Below are positions 35,201 through 47,303 of a stretch of 64,000 nucleotides of DNA, one piece after another; position 1 is the first letter of the stretch; the number at the start of each line of letters is the position of its first letter. The stretch spans positions 62,001 through 126,000 of the forward strand of contig SAUG01000044.1 in the NCBI GenBank assembly GCA_011316305.1. Reading direction: 5' to 3'. Under the pieces are notes generated by a model. The model was given only the letters and a program-made list of their open reading frames with translations, had not been told where the DNA came from and made no database searches. The stretch comes from Rusavskia elegans. Taxonomy: Eukaryota; Ascomycota; Lecanoromycetes; Teloschistales; Teloschistaceae. The translations under genes and the position numbers were made by a program.

Positions 35201-37760
35201 TATATTTACTAGCTTTAGTATTAAAAGCCGTCTTTATACGATCTTATTCGATAATATTAATCTACTAGTAACCGCTTATTAGATTAATTTTATTAAAGTA
35301 CTTCGCTGTCTTAATAGTATCTAGATAATTTTAAATTTTAGATAACGGATATCGATTTTTTTTAAATATACTATTAAAGCCCTAGTAGTTAATATATATA
35401 CGCTAGCTACCGTCTTATTTCTTAGTAAAAAAAAACGGACGTATCTTAAGAAAATTAATTTAGTCGAATTAATTTTCGTTTAGTAAAATATTTAATTTAA
35501 CGCTTCTATTCTTTATTTTGCTTAGGAGATAAACTATAATAAGTTCGATTAATAGGTCGAGTATCGCTAGTTTTAATTATATAATCTAATTACTTTTCCG
35601 GTAGTAGTTTTATTAGAAGGTTATTTTAGAAATAATTTAAAAGTTTCGGACTGAAAACTCTATCTAGTTCTATATAACCTATCGTTTTCTAAGCCGGGTT
35701 AAATTATTCCGGAAAATTAGGTTCGGTTTATATAATATATAAGTGGATTTATATACTCTTTCTAATAAATTATTTAAATCCTTTAAAATTAATTTCAGGA
35801 AATTCGGTCGGGATATTTTTAAAAAGTTATAAACGATATATATTCGAGGCGCTATATAAATAATATATAATTCTATTTATCTAGATTCGTACTTCTAGAG
35901 TATTATAGTCAGATATTAAGTTATACTGCTTCTAGAAGTCTTTTTTAAAAATTAGATTATAGTCTATATCTAATACTATATAAGGAATAATAGTAAAGAA
36001 AGTTCTATAAAACTATAAAAACTTCGTCGCTTTTAAAATATCTATAGTCTTACGGCCTTCGAGCTATATTTTACCCGATAATTACTCGAATTCTAATTCT
36101 AGAATATTAATAATACGCCTAGCGATAAAGTAGTTAGTAATACCTAAATTAGCGAAGACTTCGAGGCGATTTCTATTAATTTCTAGATTAAACTATATCT
36201 ATCTATTAAGATCCGGTATTCGACCTATATATAAAAGTTATTTACTATTCTATATATCTTTAAGCGACGATATTATATTACGGAAGGTAGTTAAAACCTT
36301 TTCCGGTATCTTTTTAAAAATTATCTCTAATTTCTCGATCTTTACTTTAACTAAACCGAGCTATTTTTCTACTATTAAAAGCTCTTTATCGGCGTCGTAT
36401 ATATATCGAAATACGTACGATACTATTTATTTTCTATCGATCTACTATTAGCTATCGCTAATAGATTTTTCTTTTTAGAAAAAATTTATTCCGCGGGAAT
36501 ATATCTCGAAATATAAGCGTTCCGGTAATTTTTTTTACAATAGTTAAACTTCCTATAATTATAGTATTTATTCGTACTATTTAATTCCTTTTATCTACTT
36601 TTTTTTCCTCGCCTACTTCGATTTCGGCTACGGCTACTTCGATTATCTCGACTAGTATTTATAGAATTAATCTCGGTAGTACTAGATTATTCGACCGTTA
36701 AAGAAACTATAGTACTTCTGTTACTATAGTATTTAATAGTAACCTTTTCGAATATTATTACGGCGTTTACAATATTTATAAAACTTATTAGATATTTACT
36801 TTTATATTATAAAACGAATTATCTTTTAGTAGCTATCTAGGTAATAGGCTTTAAATAGTCGATAAAATATCTTAAAATAGTCTATTTACTTTTTTTATAT
36901 CTAATATTTACGTATAATTTAATAAAAATAGAATAATAGTTTTTAATATCGCTAAATCTCTTATTCTAGGCTAATCTACGCTAAGTAACTAAAACGTTTT
37001 CTATAAAATTCGATTTATTCTATTATTTTAGAAAGGCTTTTTTAAAGTATTTGTAGAAACATTTATCTAGGTTAAAAATCTATTTTATATACTACGATTT
37101 AGTATCGTTAATAAAATATTAACTATTATAGAAAATAGAGTCCGCGATAGTTATATTATAAGATAAATAGTAGTATTTATAGCGGCGGAACTAGATATAG
37201 GCGAGATAGTAGTTACGTTTATAACTTTTAAAATTAGGAAGCTTTTTATTATAGGCGTCCTATATTATATAGATTATAGAGACGTTAGAAATATTAGAAA
37301 GAATAGATCTACGTAATAGCGGATTAGATTTTCTACTAAAAAGCTCTAGTAGCTCTCGATTAGAGCTACTACGACAGAAAAAATAATAATCGGAACCGAT
37401 ATAACTATTTCTATAATTTATATAATAATAACTAAAAGATCGGTTATATTTACTACTAGACCTACCTTTATTATTACTATTATAAAAATCGTTTTTTTTT
37501 TCCGAAAATACCGGGGATATTTCCGAAACTAACGCTTTTTTTTAAAAATGTTTTTTTCTATAGTAGGGATAGTAGCGAATTAGATTATAAATAAGTTATT
37601 TAAAGGAATTTTCTAGCGAGACTTCTAGTTTATATAAATTTTAGAAAAGGCTGTATTTTTATTATATACTATTAATTACTTTATACTAGCGCCGAGCTAA
37701 AAATAAAAAGAATATTTTATTTAGAAATTTATATTCGAATTTAGAGAATCTCGTTTATAA
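32300..37760 (-). pseudogene. Gag-pol remnant of element J
   Basis: Minus strand. The gag zinc knuckle is at 36556-36515 (YYNYRKFNYCKKNY, with TAT for Cys/His codons; CX2CX4HX4C). RT is at about 35490-35060 (PFFFTKK*DGS, NRYPLSKI, AKYFNKINLISGYY, IVIYFDNNLIY for VVYLDDILIY). RNase H is at about 34900-34300. The integrase core is at about 33800-33150 (SPKEIITNRGINL, KYRG..LYYLRINSTIKRFN, corresponding to the TPYHPRTNG.VERFN type), split by the MITE. All frames are closed by RIP stops. The small open frame at 32916-33098 (plus) is incidental. Confidence 0.85.
33432..33759. mobile_element. 328-bp MITE with 9-bp target duplication (Mutator-like)
   Basis: Inverted ends TTTCGCCGGAATAGATTGG and CCAATCTATTCCGGCGAGAA; the 9-bp duplication TCTACTATT is perfect (33423-33431 and 33760-33768). 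The duplication length suggests the Mutator superfamily. It lies in the integrase of J and keeps many CpA sites, unlike its surroundings, so it looks like a late arrival. Related, more worn copies lie at about 41180-41440 and 49240-49550. Confidence 0.8.
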
Positions 37761-37843
37761 AGGTAGGTAAAATCGGTTTAAAAAAGCTTTAATAATAGAA
37801 TAAAAGTTAAATTATTTATAGCCTAAAAAGTTATTACTACTAG

Positions 37844-38058
37844 TATAAAATTCTAAACTAATTTACTATAATTATCGAAGAGTAAAACATTTATATATAT
37901 AAATATTCCTATACTAGATTTATATCCGCTTCTATACCCGCTTTTAAAATTAGCGACCGAATTAGTTAGTATCCGAATTCGTATATAACTACAAAATCTA
38001 GATATATATTCTATAATCCTTTAAACCGTTTATATAATTTAGAATTCTAATCACTACA
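37844..38058 (-). repeat. 5' LTR of element J
   Basis: 215 bp; it keeps the CACTACA end, while its TG start has become TA. Confidence 0.87.
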
Positions 38059-38560
38059 ATACTATAAATAATATTATATATAATGAAATAGTATCTAATA
38101 TATTTATGGTAACGTAGAATTCGTTCGGCTATATTTTAATAGATCGTTATTAAATTTATTAAAAATTATAGATTGCTACGAGTTTTTAAAAATATTATAT
38201 AGTAAGTTAATTACTATATTAAAATTAGCAGTATCGTGATTTTTATATATATATATCCTTTGGTATAAATAAAATTAGCGGAAAGGATTATTATAAATAT
38301 TTTTAATTTCTAGATATCATTTGATTTTTCCTAAAGAAAATATATTATATACCTCGAAAAATTTAGTTTAAAATTTTCTATCTTTTTGATAATATATTAA
38401 TTAAAGATTACTATTATAACATCGACTATAATAGATAATAAAATATATTATATTACTATAAATATTCGATAATAGATAAATTTTCGGGTTTAAAGACCAA
38501 CGTAAATTCTAGATTGTTAAAAAGTCACTAAATAATTAAACTATAGAGTAAATGACTATA

Positions 38561-40920
38561 TAATACCGTATAATACGCGATATACTAGTAGTGAAACCGG
38601 AGGTTCTTTCTATCAGATAAAGGTTTAATATATATAGAATTATTAATATCGTATTTAATTAAAAATATTAATAACGTTATATTAATCAGTTTCTATTCCG
38701 CAACGAAACAAGAATCGAATTTACGTATAATCTAATACTATTTCTCGTTAATGAAAGTACGGAGATATTTTTATATATAAATTTTAACTAAAATTAAATT
38801 AAATAGAAAATCGGAAATATAGAAGAAATTATAAATTCCAGGTTTATAAAAATAAATAGTATCTAGAATATTAATAATAGAATCTCCGAAATATATTACT
38901 ATATATTTTCTATTGAAATTGGAAGAAATAATCTAATATTTTAGTTTAGAAATAGGCCAATAAATATTTTTCCTCGCTTGAATAGCGATTTATATCGGAA
39001 TCTAAATAGTGTAAATATTTTATAGTTTATAGTATAATCTAGCGGAACTATTAGTATGCCATCTATATTTTAATAATATAAATATCTTCGTTATATTTAT
39101 ATTAATTTATTATAAACTATTGAAACTTTTTGGAATTTAGTAGATATAGAAACGCTGGCCAAAATCTCGTCAACCAAAATTTATTAGCACTGCGGGATTT
39201 ATTGCCTGATGAAGTCTGGCGTTCAGAACTATATATTTATATATAGAAGAACTTTCCATCTATAAAAATAAATTAAGTCATTATTATTATAATAAAATCA
39301 TCTACAACAATTAGTAATAATTAAATATTTTCTAAAATATACTATATAATATATATATAGCGTTTATAAATATCAAATCCCGTTTATAAATACTAACAAT
39401 ATATTATAAGCACAGGCGGCGTGCCTTCGAGAACGCGGTAGTATTTAGTATAGTACAGATGAACAGCTAATATTTCCGCTATATCTATTTACTATACTGC
39501 GAAGAAATTATAAATAGTTATCGTTTAAACTATATATATTATATAATCTATATCTAATTATTCCGTTAAATTATAAAAATACTATTTAATATATATAGCT
39601 TTAATAAAGCCTCTAGCCGAAGTATAGTCGCTAGCTAGTATACTAGCTACTATAGCTGGAAGTCTTATTCGGTCTATTAAATTAAAAAGAAATAGAAAAG
39701 TCGGATAGTATATTTTAAATACGGTAAAAAAACTATTTTTATCGAAGTCGGAATAGTTTACTCTAACTATTATAAAATAGTCGATATCCGCGCGGATAGA
39801 TACAGTTATTATAGATAAAGATACTATCGTCTAATATAGCTGCGGTATAGCTGTTACGGGAATATAAATATATAATAAAGGTTTTATAAAATAGTAGTAT
39901 TTATATAGAGTATTATATAGCTTTTATTACTTGTAAATAGAAAGAAAAAGCGATTACTACGAGGTATACTTATCTATAAAACTTCTATATTAATTTATCG
40001 ATGGAAATATATATTATATTGTTAAGTAAATTTAAACTAAAATTCTGAAAAACTATTATTTATATTAACTAAACTAGAATATAAATTCTATTACCGTATA
40101 TTTAATAGTAGTATATTAACGTTCAATTTATTTACCGAACTACAAGTTTACTATATACAAAAATCATAATAGATAACTAAATATATAACCGATTTATACA
40201 AGTCAAGACAAGATTAGAAATAGAAAAGTTAAAAAAAAAAGAAAAATCTATTATAATAACAATAAAAGTAACATTCTAAAGAATTTTAATAAATAATATA
40301 GTTAATACTATTTTAAAAAAAATATAAATAGAAAGTTAGAACCGTAGTTTTTCGCGAGATTCGTCGCTACTAAAAAGTATTTAAATATCTAATTCCAAAA
40401 GTACTATTAATCAGTTTCTTCGGCGAAATCTTTATAGATATCGCTTTTAACTCTAGTAAAAAAAGGTATCTAGAATATAAAATACTATAGAAATTCTTTT
40501 TATTATTTTTCTAGTAAGTAAATATACTATTTTATTGGATTATTTTATATATACGACTATATTTATCTATTTCGATATTAATCTAACTATAATCTATATT
40601 ATAAAAATAATTATTTTAACTGAAAACTTCTAGTTTAATTAAAATCTAATATCTAACCTATATATATAGTTAGGACTTTAATAAAAAGTTAATAATAGAA
40701 TTTTAAAAAAATAAAAGAATCGGAAAAAGATACGGGATAATAGAATTTATCTAAAAGAAAATTAAATTAAAAAAGATAATATTATTTATAGCCGTTGTAC
40801 TAACTAGTCATAAATAAAAATAATACCGTTTTATATATTTAAACTTTAGCGATTATAGTTAAATTGTAAAATTTAAACTAAATTTTATTTTTTATTACTC
40901 CAAAATTATTCCATATAATA
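38561..40920. other. Unassigned AT-rich repeat DNA
   Basis: No domain could be read in any frame. A block at about 39485-39720 is repeated with strong divergence at about 62120-62330 (shared GCTAGCTAGTA...ACTACTATAGCT and GAAAAGTCGGATA), so it belongs to an unidentified dispersed repeat. A short stretch at about 39140-39240 retains CpA sites (GCCTGATGAAGTCTGGCG) and may be late or non-repeated DNA. Confidence 0.45.
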
Positions 40921-41038
40921 TAATTATAAATCGGGTCGAATCGAATTTTCGGATCGGATTTTCTAATCTAATTTTATAATCTAATCCGATTTTTAAATCT
41001 AATATTAGGATTCGATCAGACTCGAAATAGCCAATCTA
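40920..41038 (+). mobile_element. Right-end fragment of a hAT-type MITE
   Basis: Shows the CGGGTCGAATCG...ATAGCCAATCTA subterminal and terminal series of the hAT family, with no matching left end nearby. Confidence 0.6.
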
Positions 41039-41179
41039 TTCGAAGCTATTTTTTAAAGTTATAAATATTCTCGTAAAATTAATCTATCTTTTAATATATT
41101 ATTAATGATTTTATTAGTTTTAAATATCTATAAACTCGTTACGATTTTAATTTTTTTTCTAATAAAAAATAAAGTTTTG

Positions 41180-41440
41180 GATTAATTTCTTTAATGGAAT
41201 AGATTAATTGTTTAGATTAATATACTATAAATTTTAAAATTTTTTATACTAATCTATTCGAATACTATATTTTTTTTTTTAGTATTCTACGAATTATTCT
41301 ATATCTTTTTGGGTAAAATATATATCTAATAAATAGATCTATTTAAATATTACTTTGATTTAAAATTCTATTCTTTTAAAAAATTCATATTATTTATACT
41401 TTAAAATATTTTTATTTACTTTCTATTTATTTGACTTACT
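41180..41440. mobile_element. Degenerate copy of the 328-bp MITE
   Basis: Begins TGGAATAGATTAATTG and follows the 33432-33759 element through the CTACGA.TTATTCT block; the right end is lost. Confidence 0.55.
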
Positions 41441-41799
41441 AAAGCGTTGCAAAGTACTGAAATACATTAAAAGCAGTCCAGCAGAAAAATACAGCTTCGT
41501 TCCATATTAATTTATAGTCGATAAAGTAACGAAATATAAATTATATAACCGGTAAATATTTTATTATTCGATACGATATTTATTTCAGATTCTACTAATA
41601 TATATTTAGAAAATTTAAATACGATCGTTTTAGATTTACGTCGTAGTAATTTCTAAAAGAAATTTATTAAAATATTATAAAATTATTTATATTATTTTAC
41701 TTTTTTTAAAGTTTATATTCGAGATTATATTCTATATTAGATATTGGAAGTATATAGATAATAAAAACGCAGAAATTATAATATAATTAAATTTTCAAA

Positions 41800-44700
41800 T
41801 TTTAAAAGTTAAATAAATCTTTTATAATTTAATCTAGAAAGCGTTTTCGTAAATCTTTCGGCTAGAATTAATACGGAAGCTATATATTTATTACTAATAT
41901 TTCTATTTCGAATAATCTGATAGAGTTTATAGTAGTAAATATCTATATAGCGCAGTTTAGAAATAATCTACGAGTTTTCGCTTTTTATAATCAAGATTAT
42001 CTATATATTTTCTAATTCGTCATGGATTTAATAATCTATATCTAGAAATACTTTTTTAAAAATATTCAACTTTTAAATAAATTTTTTATAGTTATTATAA
42101 CGGCGAGAAATTAAACTACTATGGAATTTATAGTAATAGTCTTTTATTTAGAGACTTTCTAGTTGATTATTCCCGCTAAATAATTTAAAATCGTAGCTCT
42201 ATATACTATATCTAGTCGCCGGATTATCTATAAACGAAAAAACTAATAATGAAATAAAAGTAATATAGAAATCTAAAATCTAAATATTATAAATAATAGT
42301 ATTGATAAAAGTATATTCTAAATATTATATATCTAGTAAAACAGCTGCGTAATAGCGTTCCGAAAGATTAGTAAAAAATTCTAAAAGTTTAGAGATAGTA
42401 AAAATACTATCGGCGCGGGTTATAATAGCAGCGAAATCTAATAAACTAACTATTTGCAAATAGGCAAGAATCTGCTACGGCGAAACCTAGTCTAAATTTT
42501 GAACGAAGATTTCGATACTAACTAGCAGCGCGCGTTTAAAATATTTTGAAAAGAAGATAAACTTTATATTTATTTATGATCTTGTTTATATATAAATTTT
42601 AATCTAGGCTAAACAAATAAATAGATCTATTATATATCTTCCGAATATCTAGAAATTAAAAACCTTTATCTAAATAGTTCATCTCGTACCTTTTATATAA
42701 TTTCGTTTAAAATTCTTCGACCTTTTTAGTATATCGTATCCCGTAAATTACGGTAATATTATCAATAAAAAAAATATTCCATAAAAATAGATAATTAAAT
42801 ACTCTGTACTAAATATTTACTAAAAGTCTAATTCGTCTAGTATTTCCGATAGATTATAGTACTATATCGCTAGCGACTATTTAAACCTATATAGAATACG
42901 AAGTAAGAGGAATAGAATTTCTATCGATTCTTTCTATCCTTTTAATAGTCTATAGTAAATAGATTCGTTAGTATCGCTATTAGCGAAGGTATTAACGATA
43001 TTATATTAATCAATTTAGAGCCCGAAAAAAGTAATAATCGCTATTAAAAAGCAGAAGATCCGAATAGCTAATATGGTTGCGAATATATTTACTTTAATAT
43101 TCTAGAAAACGCCTCTAATATAAAAGTATATTTTAAATTTAACTAAAATTCTCTAGTTATTAAAACTGTATTTTAATATCTAGATAGTAGAAATCGGGAT
43201 TTGATTAGCTTTTATAGTATAGTCTTCGGTTATTTTTTTTAGATTTTCTTTTTTCAAAGATTTTTAGATTCTATCTATATAGTTTCTATAAAGTCTGGTT
43301 TAAAAGAATATTTTAATCTTTTTTACCAGAATATAGATTCAGGCGGGATTTAATCTCGATAGAAACTTATTTCTAAAAGAAGAGATTTAATAAATAGTAA
43401 TAGAAAATTCTTTTTATAGAACGTTCGAACAGCGATAAATATCTCGAATACTATATAAAATATTTAAAGAACTCTATTTATCATTTACTAGAGAAATACT
43501 ACGTATATTATAGTTCTGTTTTTATTTTCTTTTCAGCGGTAAATTATATTTTCTAGTAGATTATTTTCGCTTCAAACTTCTGGTTTTTAAAAAAACTCGA
43601 GGCTTTTTTATCGGCTATAATATAGATTTCTTCCATTTATTAGAATTATTATCATCGAATATTATTAAAATATAAATATTATTTAAAGTATAAATATCCG
43701 TTTATATTAAATTATTTATTTATTCCTCTGTTGCTATAAAAGAAATTTTTTTTCTTTAACTAGAATTTATTTATTATCGGAACTATTAAATCTATAATCG
43801 TTAATATTATAATATTAAGACGATATATTACTTTCTATATTGGAAAAGTTCAGAAAAAATAGAAATAGATTTTATTTTTTTTTTTATTTTAATGATTTAG
43901 AATTTAATGTAGAAATTACTATTATTTTATAGGTTTAGAAATAAAAATTTTGTTTTCTTTTTCGCTATTACAAAATTCGATAATCAAATAAATAATACTT
44001 TTGTTAAAAGCGATATTATAAACTCTAATTACTTTACGTCAATTTAAAATACAGATAATAAAGATATTCGTACTATTATATTATACTAAAAAGTAAATAT
44101 AGATTTTCGAAAACAGTTTTTTCTTTCGTATAATATTTTTATTAAGAGTTTAGAATCTATAGCTATAGATTTATAGATAGTCTAAACAAAAAAAAAGTTT
44201 ATAACTATCTAAAAGGATATCTTCTAGAAAAGTTCATTTTTTTAAATATAATTTATTAGGAATCCTATCGTTATAAAAATCCAAGACTATTTATAAACCG
44301 GGAAATAAATTGTAATCTTTATTATTTTTATTCTAACTACTAGAATATAACTAAATCATTCGGATAAACCTTTTTAATCTAATATATTTTATACCGAAGG
44401 CTTCTATTTAATTTCTATTTCGCGAATAAATTTAGTAAACTTTTTATCTAATACTTTCTCGCTATCTAATCGAATTAATACAATCTTGCTATTATAGCGA
44501 GTTTCATTGAATTTTATTAAAATATAAAGGCTACTAATAGCATCATATTTATAGTAATATAGAAATACTTAATAAAACTCTATTATACAATAGACGATAT
44601 ATAAAATCTTTTTAATTTTATAAAATGTAATTATTTCTAGAATTATTTTATTGATAATTCGATAGAAAGATTTATCCGAAATCTTTAATATATATTGAAC

Positions 44701-46100
44701 TCTAGCCAGCGTAAATATAGAGTCTATTAGTATAGTTTTCATTTTTAACGAAACGATAAACTATTATATTATTTTAATTATTAATTACTAAATCTCTGTC
44801 GTAAGTCTTTAATAGCCGCGGGTAGAAATCTCTAGTAAAGTTTTTAGAAAAAACTGCGAAGATTACAGTAGATTCTATTTATTTATCTTATTTTCATTTT
44901 TTATTTTTTTATTTTTTTATAATATTATCTTTAGATTTCCATTTTTCAAATTTGATCAAATAATTATTTATAGGATAGTAACCAATATATTAGCGTTTTT
45001 TCAAAAAATACTCTATTTTATAGAAATATAATAGAGATATAAAACTATTACCTCGAAAGAATAGATTATTTTTAGATTTATTCGAATCTTTATTATCTTT
45101 ATTACTATCTATAGCGGAAAAGGCTACGGACGCTATAGTAGCTATTTGATATCGTATAGCCGAATATTGTTTCGAAACTATTTAATAAAATAGAAAGAAT
45201 TAAATTTATAATCTATAATAGAGTTTATCTATAGTATAGTAATTTAAACCAATATTAGAATATATCTTTTAATAGTTAGAATTAAATTACAGTAGACTTA
45301 TTATTTATTATTATTTTCTACTAATCCGATAAATTTTATAATTAGATATATTTTAACGTATTTATCCATCTATACTTTTAGATTTTCCTTTTAAATCAAA
45401 CCGGCTGCGAGTTTTTTCTAAAGTTATTTTAATTCGAAAAATCTGGCGGTTCCTATTAATACTAGTTTAGATTACAAAATAGAAAGTAGATTCTATAGAT
45501 AGACTTTAATATATTAAAGTAAGGTAAAATTACCGGCGGTAGTAGACACGTAAATATGGTTAAAATTTTCGCGAAGAAATTTTATTAATAGTACTATTTA
45601 ATATTGTCGGAATTATAATTTCGCTTTACTTATTTATAAAGGATACTATTACTACTATTACTACTAGTATAAAACGTGATGGAGAGATAAAATCTAGATT
45701 TTCTAGCTTTTCTAGATATATAGGTCTATTATTTTTAGAATGATTAATAAAGTTTCAAATATAATATTCTACTACTTTAGTTTTAATAACTATAAACTAT
45801 CAGTTCCAGTCTTTAGATATAATAAATTTATTATTTCGATTGGTTATAATAATAGTATTTTTTATTAAAAAGAAAAATAATCAAAAGTATTAACGCTACT
45901 AGATATCGGGTCTAGCTAGTTTCAATCGATATAAATAGTTTCGGAAGGTTTAATAGAGTATTATATAGTATAAAAAATCAAAATTTTAGACGAAGAATAT
46001 TTTCTTTTATTTTTAAACTTATAATCGAATAGTAAATAGTTATATTCTAAACGAGATAGTAAATTATCTTTTAGATCGATTCTATAGTATATAATTTAAT
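41800..46100 (-). mobile_element. Element L: decayed Copia element
   Basis: Minus strand. RNase H at about 42190-41820 and RT at about 43100-42540 are recognisable. The remaining about 3 kb to the right, expected to hold integrase and gag, reads only in fragments. I could not define LTRs; limits are approximate. It is less uniformly RIPped than the Gypsy elements, with scattered CpA sites. Confidence 0.6.
41820..43100 (-). pseudogene. Copia RT and RNase H remnant of element L
   Basis: RT: IFFIDNITV (relatives VYVDDI) near 42770, then KRYEMNYLDKGF*FLDIRKIYNRSIYL, which follows the Copia FEM.DLG...FLGI...R...I.L series (shown here in two parts: KRYEMNYLDKGF and FLDIRKIYNRSIYL). RNase H: LAGIIN*KVSK*KTITINS near 42180, then TALYRY...YK...N.NI..KYIAS.LILAERFTK near 41880, corresponding to the HVDIH..WLR...VPT..M.ADGLTK end. 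Stops lie at Trp and Gln sites. Confidence 0.75.
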
Positions 46101-46520
46101 AAATTATAAAGTAAATGACCGATATAACTCGAAATCGATTCTATATATTAGAAAATATAATAATTATAAATTTGATAATTATAGTACAGAGTTTTACGAT
46201 ACCGGATTTATAACTAAAGATATAAAAGCAGTAGATACGTAGAAATTAGAATATAATTAAATAATTTAGAAACGAAATCTATAGTGTAGCTAAATTATAA
46301 AAAAGAATTATAAACGCTAAATTCGATCCGGGTTACGCTAAACCTTTAGCAAAAGATCACGTAACTTTTTGTCAGAAAAATAATAACAATTGATCTACCA
46401 CATACAGGTTTTCAGATATCAAATCTTTGCTATCCGGCCAAACCACAAGGTCTATAAGACGTCAGATTCTTTAATTTATAAGGACTGCCGTCGCATATTC
46501 ACCAAACAGAAAGCTCATTT
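46101..46520. promoter_or_regulatory. Upstream region of the DPBB gene
   Basis: Composition changes from RIPped to ordinary at about 46330-46400. A frame open from a TTG at 46390 joins the gene in phase, but the first ATG that gives a signal peptide is 46528, so I take 46390-46527 as 5' leader. No clear TATA box or other motif. Confidence 0.4.
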
Positions 46521-46527
46521 GGTTACA

Positions 46528-47303
46528 ATGGGAAAGTTGTCCAATACCATTGCAATCGCCTCTCTTATAGGCTTCGCCAATACGATTTCATTGGAGAATT
46601 GTATCCTAATGGACCATGACGTGGACCGAGAGTTCACTAATAACAATCACTATTCTCAAACCTCCAAGCTGAAGATAGAGCTCGTGACTTCGACCGCGAC
46701 TTCTACTCCATACGTAGCTCCATTATCAATCCAATCTTTCACTTTCTCGACAATCTCCTCCACCAGCACCGAGGTTCTAATTTACACACCCACCAAGCTG
46801 GTCGACACGCCTCCTGTACTGTTATTCAGCGCCACATCCACCTCGTCTTCCCAGGACGGGTTACCAGGCGGTGCTTGTGGAATTGTTGGCGGTCATTGCT
46901 CTGGAGATATGACCTATTACGAAGCTGGACTGGGTGCTTGTGGCTGGACCAACGATGGCAGCACTGAAGATGTCTTTGCTCTTGCTCATGGTATGAGCAC
47001 ATGGGTATACGGAGTACATTCTAATACAAGATAGGTATGATGGGCGAGCAGTCCAACGGTAATCCCTTCTGCGGCCGTATGGCGACTATCAAAGTTCTCG
47101 GCAAGCCAACAGTCTCTGCGAAACTTGTCGATAAATGCATGGGCTGCGTAAGTTGGTTGATCGTTCTTTGGAGTTTTCTATGCTGATGCTAATGGCGACT
47201 CGAGAACGGCGAATCCATCGATCTATCCATACATCTTTTCGATCAGCTCTTCGATAGAGCTATTGGGCGTCTGCATAACGTTGAGTGGTCGTTTACATCA
47301 TAG
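46528..47303 (+). CDS. Secreted double-psi beta-barrel (RlpA-like/expansin-related) protein, three exons
   Basis: Exons 46528-46990, 47035-47147 and 47205-47303 give 224 residues. Introns of 44 and 57 nt start GTATGA and GTAAGT, end TAG and GAG, and hold branch-site-like CTAAT. Splicing keeps frame and restores the family pattern. The start ATG gives MGKLSN followed by a hydrophobic stretch to about residue 20: a signal peptide. Residues 22-125 are Ser/Thr-rich, likely glycosylated. The DPBB domain follows: [56 protein letters not shown], then IDLS...[11 protein letters not shown] and VEWSF at the C-terminus. Relatives include small secreted barwin/RlpA-like proteins of fungi; the expansin-type HFD catalytic motif is not seen, so it is more likely a carbohydrate-binding or effector-type protein than an enzyme. 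No RIP stop is present. Confidence 0.87.
46991..47034 (+). other. Intron 1 of the DPBB gene (phase 1)
   Basis: 44 nt, GTATGAGC...GATAG, with branch-like TTCTAATAC 11 nt before the acceptor. Reading through it would hit TAG, so splicing is required to reach the C-terminal half of the domain. Confidence 0.85.
47148..47204 (+). other. Intron 2 of the DPBB gene (phase 0)
   Basis: 57 nt, GTAAGT donor, GCTGATGCTAATG branch region and CGAG acceptor; it joins ...DKCMGC to NGESIDLS. Confidence 0.85.

Larger units (their letters stand above)
29904..38058 (-). mobile_element. Element J: full-length Ty3/Gypsy element of a third family
   Basis: LTRs of 215 bp at 29904-30118 and 37844-38058 (TGTAGAATTCC... 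to ...CACTACA). The minus-strand order is gag, protease, RT, RNase H, integrase. A purine tract GGAAGAGGAAAG precedes the 3' (left) LTR. Flanks ATAT (29900-29903) and ATAC (38059-38062) fit a 4-bp target duplication with one RIP change. It is interrupted by a SINE (31844-32281) and a MITE (33432-33759); without these it is about 7.4 kb. It is inserted into the Copia element K. Confidence 0.87.
28641..38560 (-). mobile_element. Element K: decayed Copia element, split by J
   Basis: A minus-strand Copia RNase H remnant at about 29870-29330 continues on the other side of J (from 38063), where IAERILRYHKYIRYYFI resembles the Copia segment ADRILRYLxGTRYL just before RNase H. A purine tract (ATGGAGGAAA, minus strand near 29235-29225) followed by TATAGTATTTC suggests the 3' LTR begins near 29223 and runs left. 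Outer limits are not defined: no matching 5' LTR was found and the domains beyond 38.3 kb are unreadable. Confidence 0.6.

Noticed and set aside
46390..46527. N-terminal extension of the DPBB gene from an upstream TTG
   Set aside because: It would bury the signal peptide; the ATG at 46528 directly precedes a good signal sequence.
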